Shown: piece by piece, positions 1 to 8,629 of the stretch
Layout: the number at the start of each line of letters is the position of its first letter
Position numbering within the stretch: the stretch's first letter is position 1
Source of the DNA: Chitinophaga rupis
Lineage (GTDB): Bacteria > Bacteroidota > Bacteroidia > Chitinophagales > Chitinophagaceae
Assembly: GCF_900109685.1 (NCBI RefSeq)
Contig: NZ_FOBB01000001.1
Location: 744,001-808,000 of the forward strand
Reading direction: 5' to 3'
DNA length: 64,000 nucleotides
Translations under genes and position numbers: made by a program
Notes under the pieces: generated by a model
Seen by the model: the letters and a program-made list of their open reading frames with translations, nothing else
What the model was told of the DNA's origin: nothing
Databases searched by the model: none

Positions 1-144
1 AACCAGGAGCTGGAAAACAGCCCGGAGCTGGTGAACTCTGACCCTTACGGTGAGGGCTGGATGGTAAAAATGACCGTTAAGAACCCTGCTGATGTAGAAG
101 CCCTGCTGGATGCAGCAGCTTACCAGGCACTGGTGGGAGAATAA
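1..144 (+). CDS. gcvH: Glycine cleavage system H protein, C-terminal fragment
   Basis: The first 47 codons read in frame from base 1 to a TAA stop and end in the family's usual C-terminus: a [15 protein letters not shown] stretch, then an alpha-helical tail rich in Ala and Leu. GcvH carries the lipoyl group that shuttles the aminomethyl intermediate between the P, T and L proteins of glycine cleavage. The lipoyl-lysine region lies upstream of the window and is not seen. The stop codon is followed within a few bases by a word-repeat spacer. The VanZ-like gene follows on the same strand. Confidence 0.9.
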   Translation, partial: NQELENSPELVNSDPYGEGWMVKMTVKNPADVEALLDAAAYQALVGE

Positions 145-150
145 TATTTA

Positions 151-280
151 TTTGCAGATGTGCAGCCAGGCAAATGTGCCAATAACGCCATTGCTCACCT
201 GCACATCTGCATGCTTATACAGTGAACATCATCTATAAGACACAACAACTCATTTGCACATCTGCATACCTGCACATTCG
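151..280. repeat. Facing word repeat, GCAGATGTGCA family
   Basis: The left arm at 154-165 reads GCAGATGTGCAG. Its exact reverse complement lies at 199-210, and a second degenerate copy of the right arm (TTTGCACATCTGC and TGCACATTCG) at about 253-280. The spacer between gcvH and the VanZ-like gene is therefore mostly one short word written in both orientations and could fold into an imperfect hairpin in the transcript. Confidence 0.7.
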
Positions 281-291
281 TTTAACCATTC

Positions 292-696
292 ATGAAGACA
301 ATTCGTTATTACATTCCGGCTATTGTGTGGCTTTTTTTTATCCTGGTGATGTGTACATTGCCCGGCAAGGATATTCCTCATGAAGGCTGGATGGAGCGGA
401 TACATATGGATAAAATAGTGCACTTTGGCCTGTTTGGCGGTATGGTATTTTTCCTGTGCCTGGGAGTTTACTGGCATAAAGGCCGTTTTTCCGCAACCAC
501 CCTTTTTATGTTCGTAGTGTTTGCGGCCCTTTACGGCCTGTCTATTGAGTATATTCAAAAGTACATGACGGTAGACCGCAGCTTTGACATGACGGACGCG
601 GCTGCAGATGCGCTGGGCGCTATTGCCGGTGTATGGATCTTCCGCCTGTTCCGGCGCTGGTTCCTGAAACCGGGTACCAATAACGCCATTAAATAA
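292..696 (+). CDS. VanZ-like family membrane protein
   Basis: This 134-residue protein has about four hydrophobic segments (near residues 8-25, 52-70, 75-95 and 100-118). It carries the VanZ-family signature: an Asp-Lys-x2-His-Phe motif before the second segment, then a Glu and an Asp-Arg-x-Phe-Asp-x2-Asp motif before the last one. Members are small integral membrane proteins of mostly unknown function; the founder affects teicoplanin resistance. It lies 147 bp after gcvH on the same strand. Nothing here indicates antibiotic resistance, and a general envelope role is an inference. Confidence 0.8.
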   Translation: MKTIRYYIPAIVWLFFILVMCTLPGKDIPHEGWMERIHMDKIVHFGLFGGMVFFLCLGVYWHKGRFSATTLFMFVVFAALYGLSIEYIQKYMTVDRSFDMTDAAADALGAIAGVWIFRLFRRWFLKPGTNNAIK

Positions 697-842
697 TTCC
701 TTTCTTCTTTAGCTTCAATATTACCAGCATTACCTTACCTGCTGCTATTTCCGTATCACTATTCCAGGAAAATGCCGCTGTAATTAAAAGCAGCAACGCT
801 TAACAATTTCGTAATACGATTTAACCGTTCCCCTAAAAACAA

Positions 843-875
843 TAAGGCCCGACAGGTTTGCACCATCAGGCCTTA
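843..875 (-). terminator. Terminator of the OmpA-type lipoprotein gene
   Basis: An inverted repeat TAAGGCC-GA / TC-GGCCTTA surrounds a 13-base loop, with one internal mismatch. Read on the minus strand it lies 20 bases after the stop codon of the lipoprotein gene and is followed by ATTGTTTTT, as in an intrinsic terminator. Confidence 0.65.
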
Positions 876-895
876 TAAGAAATAAGTGATGTTAT

Positions 896-1576
896 TTATT
901 GCTTGCCAGCATCGTTCTTAGCTTCTGTTTTCATTTTTTCATTGGCATAGATCGCAAACTCTACGCGGCGGTTTTTAGCCCTGTTCTCTTCAGAATCATT
1001 AGGCACTTTAGGCTGGCTTTCACCATACCAGTAGGCCTGTACGCGGTTAGCGGCAATGCCCTGTGCTTTCAGGAAAGCAGCCACGTTATTAGCGCGCTTT
1101 TGAGACAGGGTCATGTTATACTCGTCGGTACCCTTATCGTCGGTATGCCCTTCTACCCGTACATAAGTATCCGGGTATTTGTTAAGCACCTGCGCCAGCT
1201 GTTTAATGTTATCCTGCGCAGTGGCTGAAAGATCTGTTTTATCAAAGCCAAACAGCACACCAGATGAGAAGGTAACGTTAATACCTTCGCCTACACGTTC
1301 TACGGTAGCATTGGGTACTTCTGTTTTAATTTCCTGTGCCTGCTTATCCATTTTTTTACCGATCAGCACACCGGCAGTACCACCTACTGCAGCGCCTATA
1401 ATGGCACCCAGGGCAGTGTTACCTGCTGCTTTACCAATAGCGGCGCCAGTGGCTGCGCCACCGCCTACGCCAATAACGGCACCTTTTTTAGTATTGTCCA
1501 TACCTTGCCAGGTGGAGCAGCCAAAAAGTACAGTGGCAGATAAGGCTATTGCTACAATTGCATTCAATTTTTTCAT
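896..1576 (-). CDS. OmpA family lipoprotein with glycine zipper
   Basis: The 226-residue product starts with a lipoprotein signal peptide whose lipobox LFGC places the lipidated cysteine near residue 20. Residues about 30-75 form a glycine-zipper stretch of repeated small residues (GxxxG pattern). From about 105 to 215 there is an OmpA-type peptidoglycan-binding domain, with the typical GHTDDKGTDEYN and SQKRANNV motifs and an NRRVEFAI end. The family anchors the outer membrane to peptidoglycan by binding diaminopimelate. It is transcribed alone, 288 bp from the preceding gene on the same strand, and has its own terminator. Confidence 0.9.
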   Translation of the reverse strand: MKKLNAIVAIALSATVLFGCSTWQGMDNTKKGAVIGVGGGAATGAAIGKAAGNTALGAIIGAAVGGTAGVLIGKKMDKQAQEIKTEVPNATVERVGEGINVTFSSGVLFGFDKTDLSATAQDNIKQLAQVLNKYPDTYVRVEGHTDDKGTDEYNMTLSQKRANNVAAFLKAQGIAANRVQAYWYGESQPKVPNDSEENRAKNRRVEFAIYANEKMKTEAKNDAGKQ

Positions 1577-1864
1577 CGTACAATTTTTTAATTTTCTAAG
1601 GATTCTTGTATTGAGTTGCTGATTATTACCGGCTTGTTTTGCAGAAGCATTTAATGGGCCAGGTCATTTTGATTTGTTGTAAGGAACACCGGGCTTCCCC
1701 GGGGTGTCCGTTTTATGACAGAAGCTATATTTCAAATTCTTTGCCAAAGTCAAAAACCGTCACATTATTCCGCCGCCAAATTACTGGACATTACGGAAGT
1801 ACAGACAATAAATTTTATACACATAACAGTTATGTGGATAATTAGCCTGGTATGACTACGGATT

Positions 1865-2452
1865 TTATCCCAGCAGATCTTTGAGCATGCCGCCCAAACC
1901 ACCGCCGGAAGGCTGTTGCTGCTGTTGTTGTTTGGCGCCGTTGGAGAGTACGCCCATCAGGTCCTGCAGGTCTACATCACCATCACCATCCTTATCCAGC
2001 CCACCGGAAAGGCGGCCCAGTATGCCGGACAAATTGATGCCGGAGGCCTGCCCTCCGGTAAGGGAATTCAAAATACTTTGCAGGTTAAAGCTATGGTCGT
2101 TAGGATCGTTTGTTTTCTTTACCAGCGAGCCTAATACAGCAGGAATAAGGCTGCCGGCTATTTGCTGCGCGGTACCTGCAGGCAGGTTAAATTTTTCCAG
2201 CAAGGTACCTGCCAGGTTACCGGAGAGCTTGTTCACCACCGGGTTTTGCGGGTCTGTTGCCGAACCGGCGCCGCCCAGCAGGCTTACTACCTGGCTGGTA
2301 TTGCCATTGGCCATTTCATCCTGCAGGCCGGATGCAATGGATTCAGTAGCAGCATGTATAACCGCCTCATTCTGCTCATTGGGCACAGCGGGATTATTTA
2401 TAACCGCACTTTGTGCGTTTTCCTTAACGAGGTTTAAAAGTTGGTCCAGCAT
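1865..2452 (-). CDS. DUF937-like protein with EF-hand-like loop
   Basis: This 195-residue protein has no signal peptide. Its N-terminal two-thirds consist of Ala, Leu and Gly-rich helices resembling the DUF937/YidB family. Near residue 150 the loop DKDGDGDVDLQDL has the acidic spacing of an EF-hand or dockerin calcium site. A run of six glutamines and a glycine-rich tail follow. The function is unknown; calcium binding is an inference from the loop. It is 69 bp downstream of prfA on the same strand and may be read from the same transcript. Confidence 0.7.
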   Translation of the reverse strand: MLDQLLNLVKENAQSAVINNPAVPNEQNEAVIHAATESIASGLQDEMANGNTSQVVSLLGGAGSATDPQNPVVNKLSGNLAGTLLEKFNLPAGTAQQIAGSLIPAVLGSLVKKTNDPNDHSFNLQSILNSLTGGQASGINLSGILGRLSGGLDKDGDGDVDLQDLMGVLSNGAKQQQQQQPSGGGLGGMLKDLLG

Positions 2453-2521
2453 GGTGTATAGCTTTATGAGTTATTGTAATAAAACAGCTCCGGTGCTCAA
2501 ATTGTTCGGCGGCGGGGATCT

Positions 2522-3589
2522 TTACATTCCACCTTGTTTCAGCTTTTCGGCGTTCTCTGCAAACTGCAGGGCTTCTATCATTTCCTGGATCTCTCCGTTC
2601 ATAAAGGCATCCAGGTTATAGAGGGTCATGCCAATGCGGTGGTCCGTAATACGGCCCTGGGGGTAGTTGTAGGTACGTATTTTGGCGGAGCGGTCGCCGG
2701 TAGATACCAGGCTTTTACGCTGGGAGGCGATAGCCTCCTCATGCTTGCGCACAGCTGCTTCATAGATACGGGTACGCAGCATTTTCATGGCTATATCCCG
2801 GTTGGAATGCTGGCTGCGGCCCTCCTGGCATTCCACCACCGTTCCGGTAGGAATGTGCGTTAAGCGTACGGCCGATTCGGTTTTGTTTACGTGCTGCCCA
2901 CCTGCGCCGGATGAACGGAAGGTGTCCATTTTAATATCGGCATCCCGTATTTCCACATCCACCTCATCGGCTTCGGGCAGTACGGCTACGGTAGCGGCAG
3001 AGGTATGTACACGCCCGGATGCTTCTGTAGCGGGTACCCGCTGTACGCGGTGTACGCCGGACTCAAATTTAAGGGTGCCATATACATCATCCCCGCTTAC
3101 TTCTACCACGGCTTCTTTATAACCGCCTACTGCACCGGGGGTTTCACTCATCAGGTTGGCGCTCCAGCCCTTGTTCTCACAAAAGCGCAGGTACATGCGC
3201 AGCAGGTCGCCGGCAAAAAGGCTGGCCTCATCGCCGCCGGTACCACCCCGTATTTCCAGGATAGCGTTCCTTTCGTCCTGCGGGTCTTTGGGTATCAGCA
3301 GGTTGCGGATGGCTGCTTCCTGCTCCTCCTTCTGCTGGTGCAGGGATTCGGTTTCTTCCTTGGCCAGCTCGCGCATTTCATCATCGCCGCTTTCCAGCAC
3401 TTCCTTATTAAAGGCCAGCGCATCCAGCAGCTTGCGGTAGGCGTCATAGGCCGTTACCACCTTTTCCAGCTGCCGGTATTCCTTACTCAGCTTGCTGAAC
3501 TTCTTGTTATCACTTACTATTTCCGGATTGGTCAGGGCCAGCGACACCTGCTCAAACCGGCCTTTTATCGCGTCGAGTTTATCTATCAT
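2522..3589 (-). CDS. prfA: Peptide chain release factor 1
   Basis: Class I release factor that recognises UAA and UAG and triggers peptidyl-tRNA hydrolysis. The GGQ catalytic loop (SSGAGGQHVNKTES) lies near residue 228. The codon-recognition tripeptide PAT sits in RVPATEASGRVHTS, which marks RF1 rather than RF2. The start is the internal ATG of MIDKLDAIK, giving 355 residues, the family length. An upstream in-frame ATG would add 25 residues unlike any RF1. The gene is divergent from the amidohydrolase, with 66 bp between the starts. Confidence 0.96.
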   Translation of the reverse strand: MIDKLDAIKGRFEQVSLALTNPEIVSDNKKFSKLSKEYRQLEKVVTAYDAYRKLLDALAFNKEVLESGDDEMRELAKEETESLHQQKEEQEAAIRNLLIPKDPQDERNAILEIRGGTGGDEASLFAGDLLRMYLRFCENKGWSANLMSETPGAVGGYKEAVVEVSGDDVYGTLKFESGVHRVQRVPATEASGRVHTSAATVAVLPEADEVDVEIRDADIKMDTFRSSGAGGQHVNKTESAVRLTHIPTGTVVECQEGRSQHSNRDIAMKMLRTRIYEAAVRKHEEAIASQRKSLVSTGDRSAKIRTYNYPQGRITDHRIGMTLYNLDAFMNGEIQEMIEALQFAENAEKLKQGGM

Positions 3590-3655
3590 GTTTATCTTTG
3601 ATGCCTTATTAGGCGGGCACAAAATTAACACCAATTCACTAAAATAGTACAAGGT

Positions 3656-4819
3656 ATGTCCCAACCGGTTAAATTAAGCGGCACGGATCTGTTTAACGGA
3701 AGGCAATTTTTAGGCGCAAACAAGGTGCTGGTGCTGGATGAGCAAGGCACGGTGCTGGATATACTGAACCGGGCAGATGCCGGTGACGGTGTACAATTAC
3801 TGGATGGCATGCTTTGCCCCGGTTTTGTAAATACCCACTGCCACCTGGAGCTGTCCCATATGCAGGGCGTAATACCGGAAAAAACCGGTTTACCCACATT
3901 CCTCACTACGGTAATGACGCAAAGAGGCACTTTTGCCGTTGACCCTACAACTGCCATGGAGGCCGCCGCAACGGCCATGTGGCAGGAGGGCATTGCAGCC
4001 GTGGGCGATATTTGCAATACTACCACTACACTGCCTTTGAAGCAAAACAGCCCCCTCTACTATCACTCCTTTATAGAGTGCATGGGCTTTATTCCGGCAG
4101 CTGCCAGCCAGCGGCTGGCTCAAAGCCAGGAGGTATACCAGCAGTTCCGGGCGCTGAACGGGCCCCGGCATAACAGCTCCCTGGTACCCCATGCCCCTTA
4201 TTCCGTAAGCGCGGCTTTATTTGAGCTGCTGGCGGGGTTGGATAATAATACACCACTCAGCATCCATAACCAGGAATGTGCAGCTGAAAATGAGCTGTAC
4301 CGGCATAAAACCGGTGCCTTCCTGGATTTTTACCAGCGCTTTGGTATGGACATCAGCGGGTTTACCGCCCCGCAAACCAGCAGCCTGCAGGCCTGCCTGC
4401 CTTATTTAGCCAATAGCCCCCTGCTGCTGGTACATAATACTTTTAGCGATGCGGCTGATATACAGGCGGCCCTGCAACGTACCCTGCCGGTATACTGGTG
4501 CCTGTGCCCTTTGGCCAACCTGTATATTGAAGGCCGCCTGCCGGATATAATGCTGCTGCGCCGCATGGGCGCTACCCTTACCCTGGGTACAGACAGCCTG
4601 GCTTCTAATCACCGGTTATCCATTTGGGCGGAGATACAGGCTATACGGGCGCAATTCCCGGAGATACCCCTTGCGGAGCTGTTAGAATGGGCTACGCTGA
4701 ATGGCGCCAAGGCATTGGGTATTGAAGGGCGGTATGGAAGTTTTGAGCAGGGGAAGCAACCGGGGATAGTGGTGATCGGCGAGGAATGCAGAAGGATGGA
4801 ATTAAAAATTAATAATTAA
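3656..4819 (+). CDS. Amidohydrolase-family metal-dependent hydrolase
   Basis: This 387-residue amidohydrolase-superfamily protein has a metal-binding HxH (His61 and His63 in [11 protein letters not shown]), His204 in the SIHNQE motif, a further His in LLVHNTF, and the metal-binding Asp near 313 in LGTDSLASN. This arrangement matches the chlorohydrolase/deaminase branch that also contains aminofutalosine deaminase of the alternative menaquinone pathway. The substrate cannot be read from the sequence and no other menaquinone gene lies nearby. The last codons and the stop fall inside an AATTAATAATTAAG word array. A generic nucleobase or aminoglycan deaminase is an alternative. Confidence 0.75.
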   Translation: MSQPVKLSGTDLFNGRQFLGANKVLVLDEQGTVLDILNRADAGDGVQLLDGMLCPGFVNTHCHLELSHMQGVIPEKTGLPTFLTTVMTQRGTFAVDPTTAMEAAATAMWQEGIAAVGDICNTTTTLPLKQNSPLYYHSFIECMGFIPAAASQRLAQSQEVYQQFRALNGPRHNSSLVPHAPYSVSAALFELLAGLDNNTPLSIHNQECAAENELYRHKTGAFLDFYQRFGMDISGFTAPQTSSLQACLPYLANSPLLLVHNTFSDAADIQAALQRTLPVYWCLCPLANLYIEGRLPDIMLLRRMGATLTLGTDSLASNHRLSIWAEIQAIRAQFPEIPLAELLEWATLNGAKALGIEGRYGSFEQGKQPGIVVIGEECRRMELKINN

Positions 4820-4827
4820 GAATTAAG
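4800..4827. repeat. Single-arm AATTAATAATTAAG word array
   Basis: An AT-only array of the word AATTAA(T)A begins inside the last codons of the amidohydrolase and continues past its stop. The same word occurs after mscS, around the small lipoprotein gene near 41.7 kb, and between uvrC and the DinB-like gene. Confidence 0.55.
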
Positions 4828-5000
4828 GTGTAACAAAATATGCTCCTGACTAGGGATTCACCAGGACTTCACCAGGGAAAAACATGGGATTTAGTAGGGA
4901 AAGACATGAGAAACTCATGGGAAAGACATAAGAAAGCCCTGAAAAAGGCCCAAACTAAAAACTGCTTATCATTTTATTCCCAATAGCTCTAGCCACTAAA

Positions 5001-5058
5001 CCCGGACCCGAATTGCGCACGGGTTGCAGCCGAATTGCGCAGCAATATCAGCCTCATT
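5001..5058. repeat. Dispersed 58-bp intergenic repeat, copy 1
   Basis: It aligns without gaps to 46723-46780 with 6 differences in 58 bases. The first 24 bases of the conserved core are identical from position 5005. The core contains CCGAATTGCGC twice, on either side of ACGGGTTGCA. Both copies lie in gene-free spacers. Confidence 0.8.
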
Positions 5059-5151
5059 TTATACCACTTCTAATGTTGTTAATTATACCGCTCCTACCAC
5101 TGTCCGATCTGGTGCAAAGCTAAACCCGGGATATATATACTTTTATACTAT

Positions 5152-5159
5152 TATATTTG
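5152..5159 (+). promoter_or_regulatory. Candidate promoter -7 element of mscS
   Basis: TATATTTG matches the Bacteroidota -7 consensus TAnnTTTG and lies 19 bases upstream of the mscS start. I see no clear -33 TTG at the right distance. Confidence 0.35.
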
Positions 5160-5178
5160 CAGCCTGAAATACTGTAAC

Positions 5179-6273
5179 ATGCAATCTTTCCTGGACCTGT
5201 TGATCTTAGGCAACCCTATACGCAGCTATATCATACTGGCAATAGTGCTGCTGGTAGTGTTTGCCGTTAAACGGTTCCTCTCCAAAGGCATCGCTTCCCT
5301 GGGTTTTAACCTGGTTAAACACCTGTCGCCCCAGATAGAAAGAAGGGAGCTGGCCCACCTGTTATTACGCCCGCTGGAATATTTCCTGTTGCTGCTGGCC
5401 TTTATGCTTACCATAGACCACTTCCGGTTTCCGCCGGAGCTGAATGTGACAGTGTACAATGGCTTTACGCTCAAGAACCTTACCAGCACGCTGATGCAGA
5501 TCGCTTTTTGCGTGTGTATTTTATGGATCCTGCTGCGCCTCATTGATTTCATAGCGCTGATACTGGAAAAACAGGCCGACCTCACGGAAGATATGACGGA
5601 TAACCAGTTCATTGTTTTCTTCCGGGACTTTTTCAAAGCCATTATTTCCATACTGGGTTTAATTGTGCTGATACGCATTTTATTCGGCTCTGAGCTGGTG
5701 AATAAGCTGATTGCAGGCCTGGGTATAGGTGCGGCAGCCCTGGCCTTGGCCGCCAAGGAAAGCATAGAGAACCTCATTGGCTCCTTCATCATTTTCTTTG
5801 ATAAACCTTTCCGTGTAGGCGATAGCGTTAAAGTAGACAGCTACCAGGGTACCGTGGAAAAGATCGGCTTACGCAGTACCCGCATCCGCACCCTTGAAAA
5901 AACATTTGTAACCGTGCCTAATAAAAAGATGGTAGACAGTATCCTGGATAACCTGACCCTGCGCACACAACAGCGCGTGGCTATGAAGCTGGAGCTGCCT
6001 ACAGAAACACCTTCCGATACCCTGCTGAAAATACTGCAGGATATCCAGGATATATTACGGAATAACAGCAGCGTGCTGCCCGGCTTTACCGTGAACCTGC
6101 ATGATTTTAATAAAGATACTTACCTGGTGCAGGTGATCTATAATACCTATATTATAGAGGGGCTGCAATATGCGGCCCTGCGCGAAGCTGTGAACCTGGG
6201 CATTATCCGCGCGCTGGAACAGCGGGGCATAAAGCTGCCGAGTACGAGGATCGATGTGCAGCTGGGGAATTAA
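5179..6273 (+). CDS. MscS-family mechanosensitive ion channel
   Basis: Small-conductance mechanosensitive channel of the inner membrane that releases solutes on hypo-osmotic shock. The 364-residue protein has several N-terminal membrane segments (first near 18-35). The Gly/Ala-rich pore helix near residues 185-205 (GLGIGAAALALAAKES) is followed by the FDKPFRVGDSV beta-domain signature and a cytoplasmic C-terminal domain. It stands alone, and the stop codon opens a word array. The other end of the spacer holds a bidirectional terminator. Confidence 0.93.
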   Translation: MQSFLDLLILGNPIRSYIILAIVLLVVFAVKRFLSKGIASLGFNLVKHLSPQIERRELAHLLLRPLEYFLLLLAFMLTIDHFRFPPELNVTVYNGFTLKNLTSTLMQIAFCVCILWILLRLIDFIALILEKQADLTEDMTDNQFIVFFRDFFKAIISILGLIVLIRILFGSELVNKLIAGLGIGAAALALAAKESIENLIGSFIIFFDKPFRVGDSVKVDSYQGTVEKIGLRSTRIRTLEKTFVTVPNKKMVDSILDNLTLRTQQRVAMKLELPTETPSDTLLKILQDIQDILRNNSSVLPGFTVNLHDFNKDTYLVQVIYNTYIIEGLQYAALREAVNLGIIRALEQRGIKLPSTRIDVQLGN

Positions 6274-6292
6274 TAATTAAGAATGAATAATT
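6268..6292. repeat. AATTAATAATTAAG word array after mscS
   Basis: The final Asn codon and TAA stop of mscS form the first letters of AATTAATAATTAAGAATGAA, which matches the left arm of the array between uvrC and the DinB-like gene almost base for base. Confidence 0.6.
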
Positions 6293-6352
6293 GGCGAGTG
6301 CGTGATGTAGGGCGTTCGGAAGATTGTTAGTGATGGCAGTACGCTATTTAAT

Positions 6353-6392
6353 AAAAAAGTCCGGGTCAATGTGAAGTGATCCGGACTTTTTT
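6353..6392. terminator. Bidirectional intrinsic terminator
   Basis: AAAAAAGTCCGGgTCA and TGAtCCGGACTTTTTT pair around an 8-base loop, with A- and T-runs on either side. It sits between the convergent mscS and thioredoxin-like genes and can stop transcription from both directions. Confidence 0.9.
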
Positions 6393-6436
6393 TATGTAAG
6401 TTTTGTGAGGTGCACATTTGCACGCCTGCACATTAT

Positions 6437-6949
6437 TTAATCATTGCCTTTATTTTTATCGCTGGTATCGTTCTTCAGCAGAATGCGGGAGATCTCAGCT
6501 TCTACCGATTCATTTACATCGCCGGAGATGCGGCCTATTTCCTTTCCTTCTTTCTGTATAATAAAGGTAGGTACTCTTTTCAGCTTATATTCCTGCGGAG
6601 CGCCGGTATCCAGCTTTTCATCTGCACCAAAGATCAGCATTTGTGTTTCCGGGCTGCCGGCCAGCACCATTACTTTATACAGCTTCGGGAACAGGTCGCG
6701 GCTTTGCGCATCCCAGGTACCTATCAGGGCCACTACATTAAATTTATCGCGGTTGGCTTTAATATAGTTCAGCATACTTTCATTGGGCTGGTATTTATTT
6801 ACGCCGGTATAGAACCAGGCATAAGCACTGTCGCTGGTTAACGCTTTCAGATCCAGCTTGCCTTTCAGCACCTTACCGCCATTTTGCGCCTGGGCAAAAG
6901 CTGCAGCAAATAAGAATAAACCTCCCAGTAATAATGTTTTTAATCGCAT
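6437..6949 (-). CDS. Secreted thioredoxin-fold protein lacking the CxxC pair
   Basis: The 170-residue product has a signal peptide ending near residue 21 (AQAQ) and a thioredoxin-like fold. The motif GTWDAQSRDLFPK at about 77-89 occupies the place of the WCxxC active site, and the cis-proline loop VPTF is kept near residue 127. Both redox cysteines are missing, so disulfide chemistry is unlikely; binding or scaffolding is possible. The gene starts 9 bases after the MerR-type gene, probably in one operon. Confidence 0.7.
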   Translation of the reverse strand: MRLKTLLLGGLFLFAAAFAQAQNGGKVLKGKLDLKALTSDSAYAWFYTGVNKYQPNESMLNYIKANRDKFNVVALIGTWDAQSRDLFPKLYKVMVLAGSPETQMLIFGADEKLDTGAPQEYKLKRVPTFIIQKEGKEIGRISGDVNESVEAEISRILLKNDTSDKNKGND

Positions 6950-6958
6950 AACCTTTTT

Positions 6959-7501
6959 TTATAATTGATCTTTGAGTTCTGTTAAGAAACCTCTTACTTT
7001 TAGCAAAGCCTGTACCATTTCAAAATTCCGGGCGGCTAACTTTTTATCTTCCTTTAGTTTTTGCTTGGCGCCTTCGATCGTATATTTTCTTTCCCGCAGC
7101 AGGTGATAGATCAGTTTCAGGTGGTGAATGTCCTCTTGCCGGAAAAGGCGGTCGCCTTTACGGTTCTTTTTAGGCTGCAGAATATCAAATTCATTTTCCC
7201 AGTAGCGGATCAGGGAAGTGTTTACACGGAACATGCCCGCTACTTCACTAATGGAGTAGTATTGTTTATCCAGCGTTATTTTGTCCAGCTCTTTGATCAC
7301 GTCTGTATCCTCACTTACTTCCTTCAAAGATTTACGCCCGCGCTTTTTTTTCACCGGCGCAAGCGTAGCGGTTGTTACGGGTGCAGCGGTATTATGTTTT
7401 ACAGCTGCGGCTACCCCTGCTTCGGGCGGTGTTGTTACTGCCTTCTCCACCGGTGGTGGAGCGGGTTCCAGGGAGCCAAAAAGGTCCAATTGGTGCATCA
7501 T
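6959..7501 (-). CDS. MerR-family transcriptional regulator
   Basis: The 180-residue protein has a MerR winged-helix DNA-binding domain at about residues 80-150: SISEVAGMFRVNTSLIRYW, then a DRLFRQEDI wing and a leucine-rich helix. The first 60 residues are Pro, Ala and Lys-rich and probably disordered. I see no cysteine effector site, so it is unlikely to be a metal sensor. It lies between the M23 peptidase and the thioredoxin-like gene on the same strand; targets are unknown. Confidence 0.88.
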   Translation of the reverse strand: MMHQLDLFGSLEPAPPPVEKAVTTPPEAGVAAAVKHNTAAPVTTATLAPVKKKRGRKSLKEVSEDTDVIKELDKITLDKQYYSISEVAGMFRVNTSLIRYWENEFDILQPKKNRKGDRLFRQEDIHHLKLIYHLLRERKYTIEGAKQKLKEDKKLAARNFEMVQALLKVRGFLTELKDQL

Positions 7502-7610
7502 GGCAGAAAATCAATGTGACAAATATCCGTCAAGCTTTGCAATTACCATGCTATATTCTCAAATTCCGATGATTATCAGGTACTGCCGTCCGGTTTAAAG
7601 CTAGGCCAAA

Positions 7611-8582
7611 TTAATCAAAAGACTGGTTACCCGAGCGGGCAATTTTTAACATGCGGTCAAATTCTTCTGGTGAAAGGTCGTTAAAGAAGAAATATACAGG
7701 GTCTACTTTTTCGCCGTTTTTCATTACTTCATAGTGGCAGTGGGGACCGGTAGATTTCCCGGTGCTGCCTACCCAGCCCAGTACATCGCCGCGTTTTACG
7801 GTTTGCCCGGCTTTTACCTTGGTACGCAGCATATGCCCGTACAGGGTTTTGTAGCCGTAACCATGGCGTACAACCACGTGGTTGCCGTAACCAACATCAC
7901 TCAGGGCTGCTTCTTCAACCACCCCGTCGCCGGTTACATAAATGGGTGTGCCGCTGGGAGCGGAGAAATCCAGGCCGGCGTGGTACTTCACTGTTTTGTA
8001 AATGGGATCTATTCGGTATCCAAAGCCGGAGGCTATGCGCTTCAGGTCTTTATTGGCAACGGGTTGTATAGCCGGTATGGAGGCCAGCATTTTTTGTTTG
8101 TTCTTTACCAGCTCGTCTATTTCAGTGTAAGATTTTTCCTGGGATTTAATGCGGTTCAGCAGCTCTTTCAGCAATACTGCGGTACTGGCAATAATATCGT
8201 TGCTGGAAAAAGATTGCAGCTGGGCCAGTTCCTCGTCCTTTTCAATTTTACCGGCGCGGGTGCTGTCCGGTATGGGAGAGGCTTCAAAGATCACCCGGTA
8301 TATTTCATTATCGCGCTGCTGTAATTCCGTTAGCTGGATCTTGGCTTCATTCATACGGTGCTGTAAGGCATCGTACTGCTCTTTCATATTGTCAATGTCG
8401 CGGCGCAGGGATTTTTCCTTGGGGGAATCCAGGAACCGGTAAGAAACGGACAGGAAGAGGACGCCGGTAACAATGGCGGCAGACACAAACCCCAGGATGC
8501 GGAGGATCTTTACCCGTACGGATACTACGAGCTTTTCATACTTAAGGGTTTGTGTATTGTAAAAGTATTTGACCTTCTTCAT
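7611..8582 (-). CDS. M23-family murein endopeptidase with coiled coil
   Basis: The 323-residue protein has one membrane segment near residues 31-52, a coiled coil (about 58-105), and a C-terminal LytM/M23 domain. The zinc ligands are visible in HAGLDFSAP and in GPHCHYEV. The family cleaves peptide cross-links of peptidoglycan or regulates amidases; membrane anchoring plus a coiled coil suggests a cell-division or envelope-remodelling role. It is divergent from alaS across a 392-bp spacer that holds a possible structured RNA. Confidence 0.9.
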   Translation of the reverse strand: MKKVKYFYNTQTLKYEKLVVSVRVKILRILGFVSAAIVTGVLFLSVSYRFLDSPKEKSLRRDIDNMKEQYDALQHRMNEAKIQLTELQQRDNEIYRVIFEASPIPDSTRAGKIEKDEELAQLQSFSSNDIIASTAVLLKELLNRIKSQEKSYTEIDELVKNKQKMLASIPAIQPVANKDLKRIASGFGYRIDPIYKTVKYHAGLDFSAPSGTPIYVTGDGVVEEAALSDVGYGNHVVVRHGYGYKTLYGHMLRTKVKAGQTVKRGDVLGWVGSTGKSTGPHCHYEVMKNGEKVDPVYFFFNDLSPEEFDRMLKIARSGNQSFD

Positions 8583-8629
8583 TGGACCAGGTTCGCTTTT
8601 AGCCAGGACTATGTCCTAACGTCATTCCT

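Larger units (their letters stand above)
4820..5178. other. Gene-free spacer before mscS
   Basis: This 359-bp stretch has no convincing gene. It holds direct short repeats (GGGAAAGACAT twice, CACCAGG twice) in its first 120 bases, one copy of the dispersed 58-bp repeat, and a promoter-like TATATTTG just before mscS. Confidence 0.6.

Noticed and set aside
1682..1712. GC-rich hairpin in the spacer before the OmpA-type gene as a terminator
   Set aside because: The pairing is imperfect, with bulges, and neither direction has a useful T-run.
1881..2621. Plus-strand frame of about 246 codons opposite the DUF937-like gene and prfA
   Set aside because: It spans two real minus-strand genes, and its Cys-rich run is the antisense of the glutamine codons.
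3590..3664. Longer prfA with an N-terminal extension
   Set aside because: The extra 25 codons lie in the divergent spacer and do not resemble RF1; MIDKLDAIK is the normal start.
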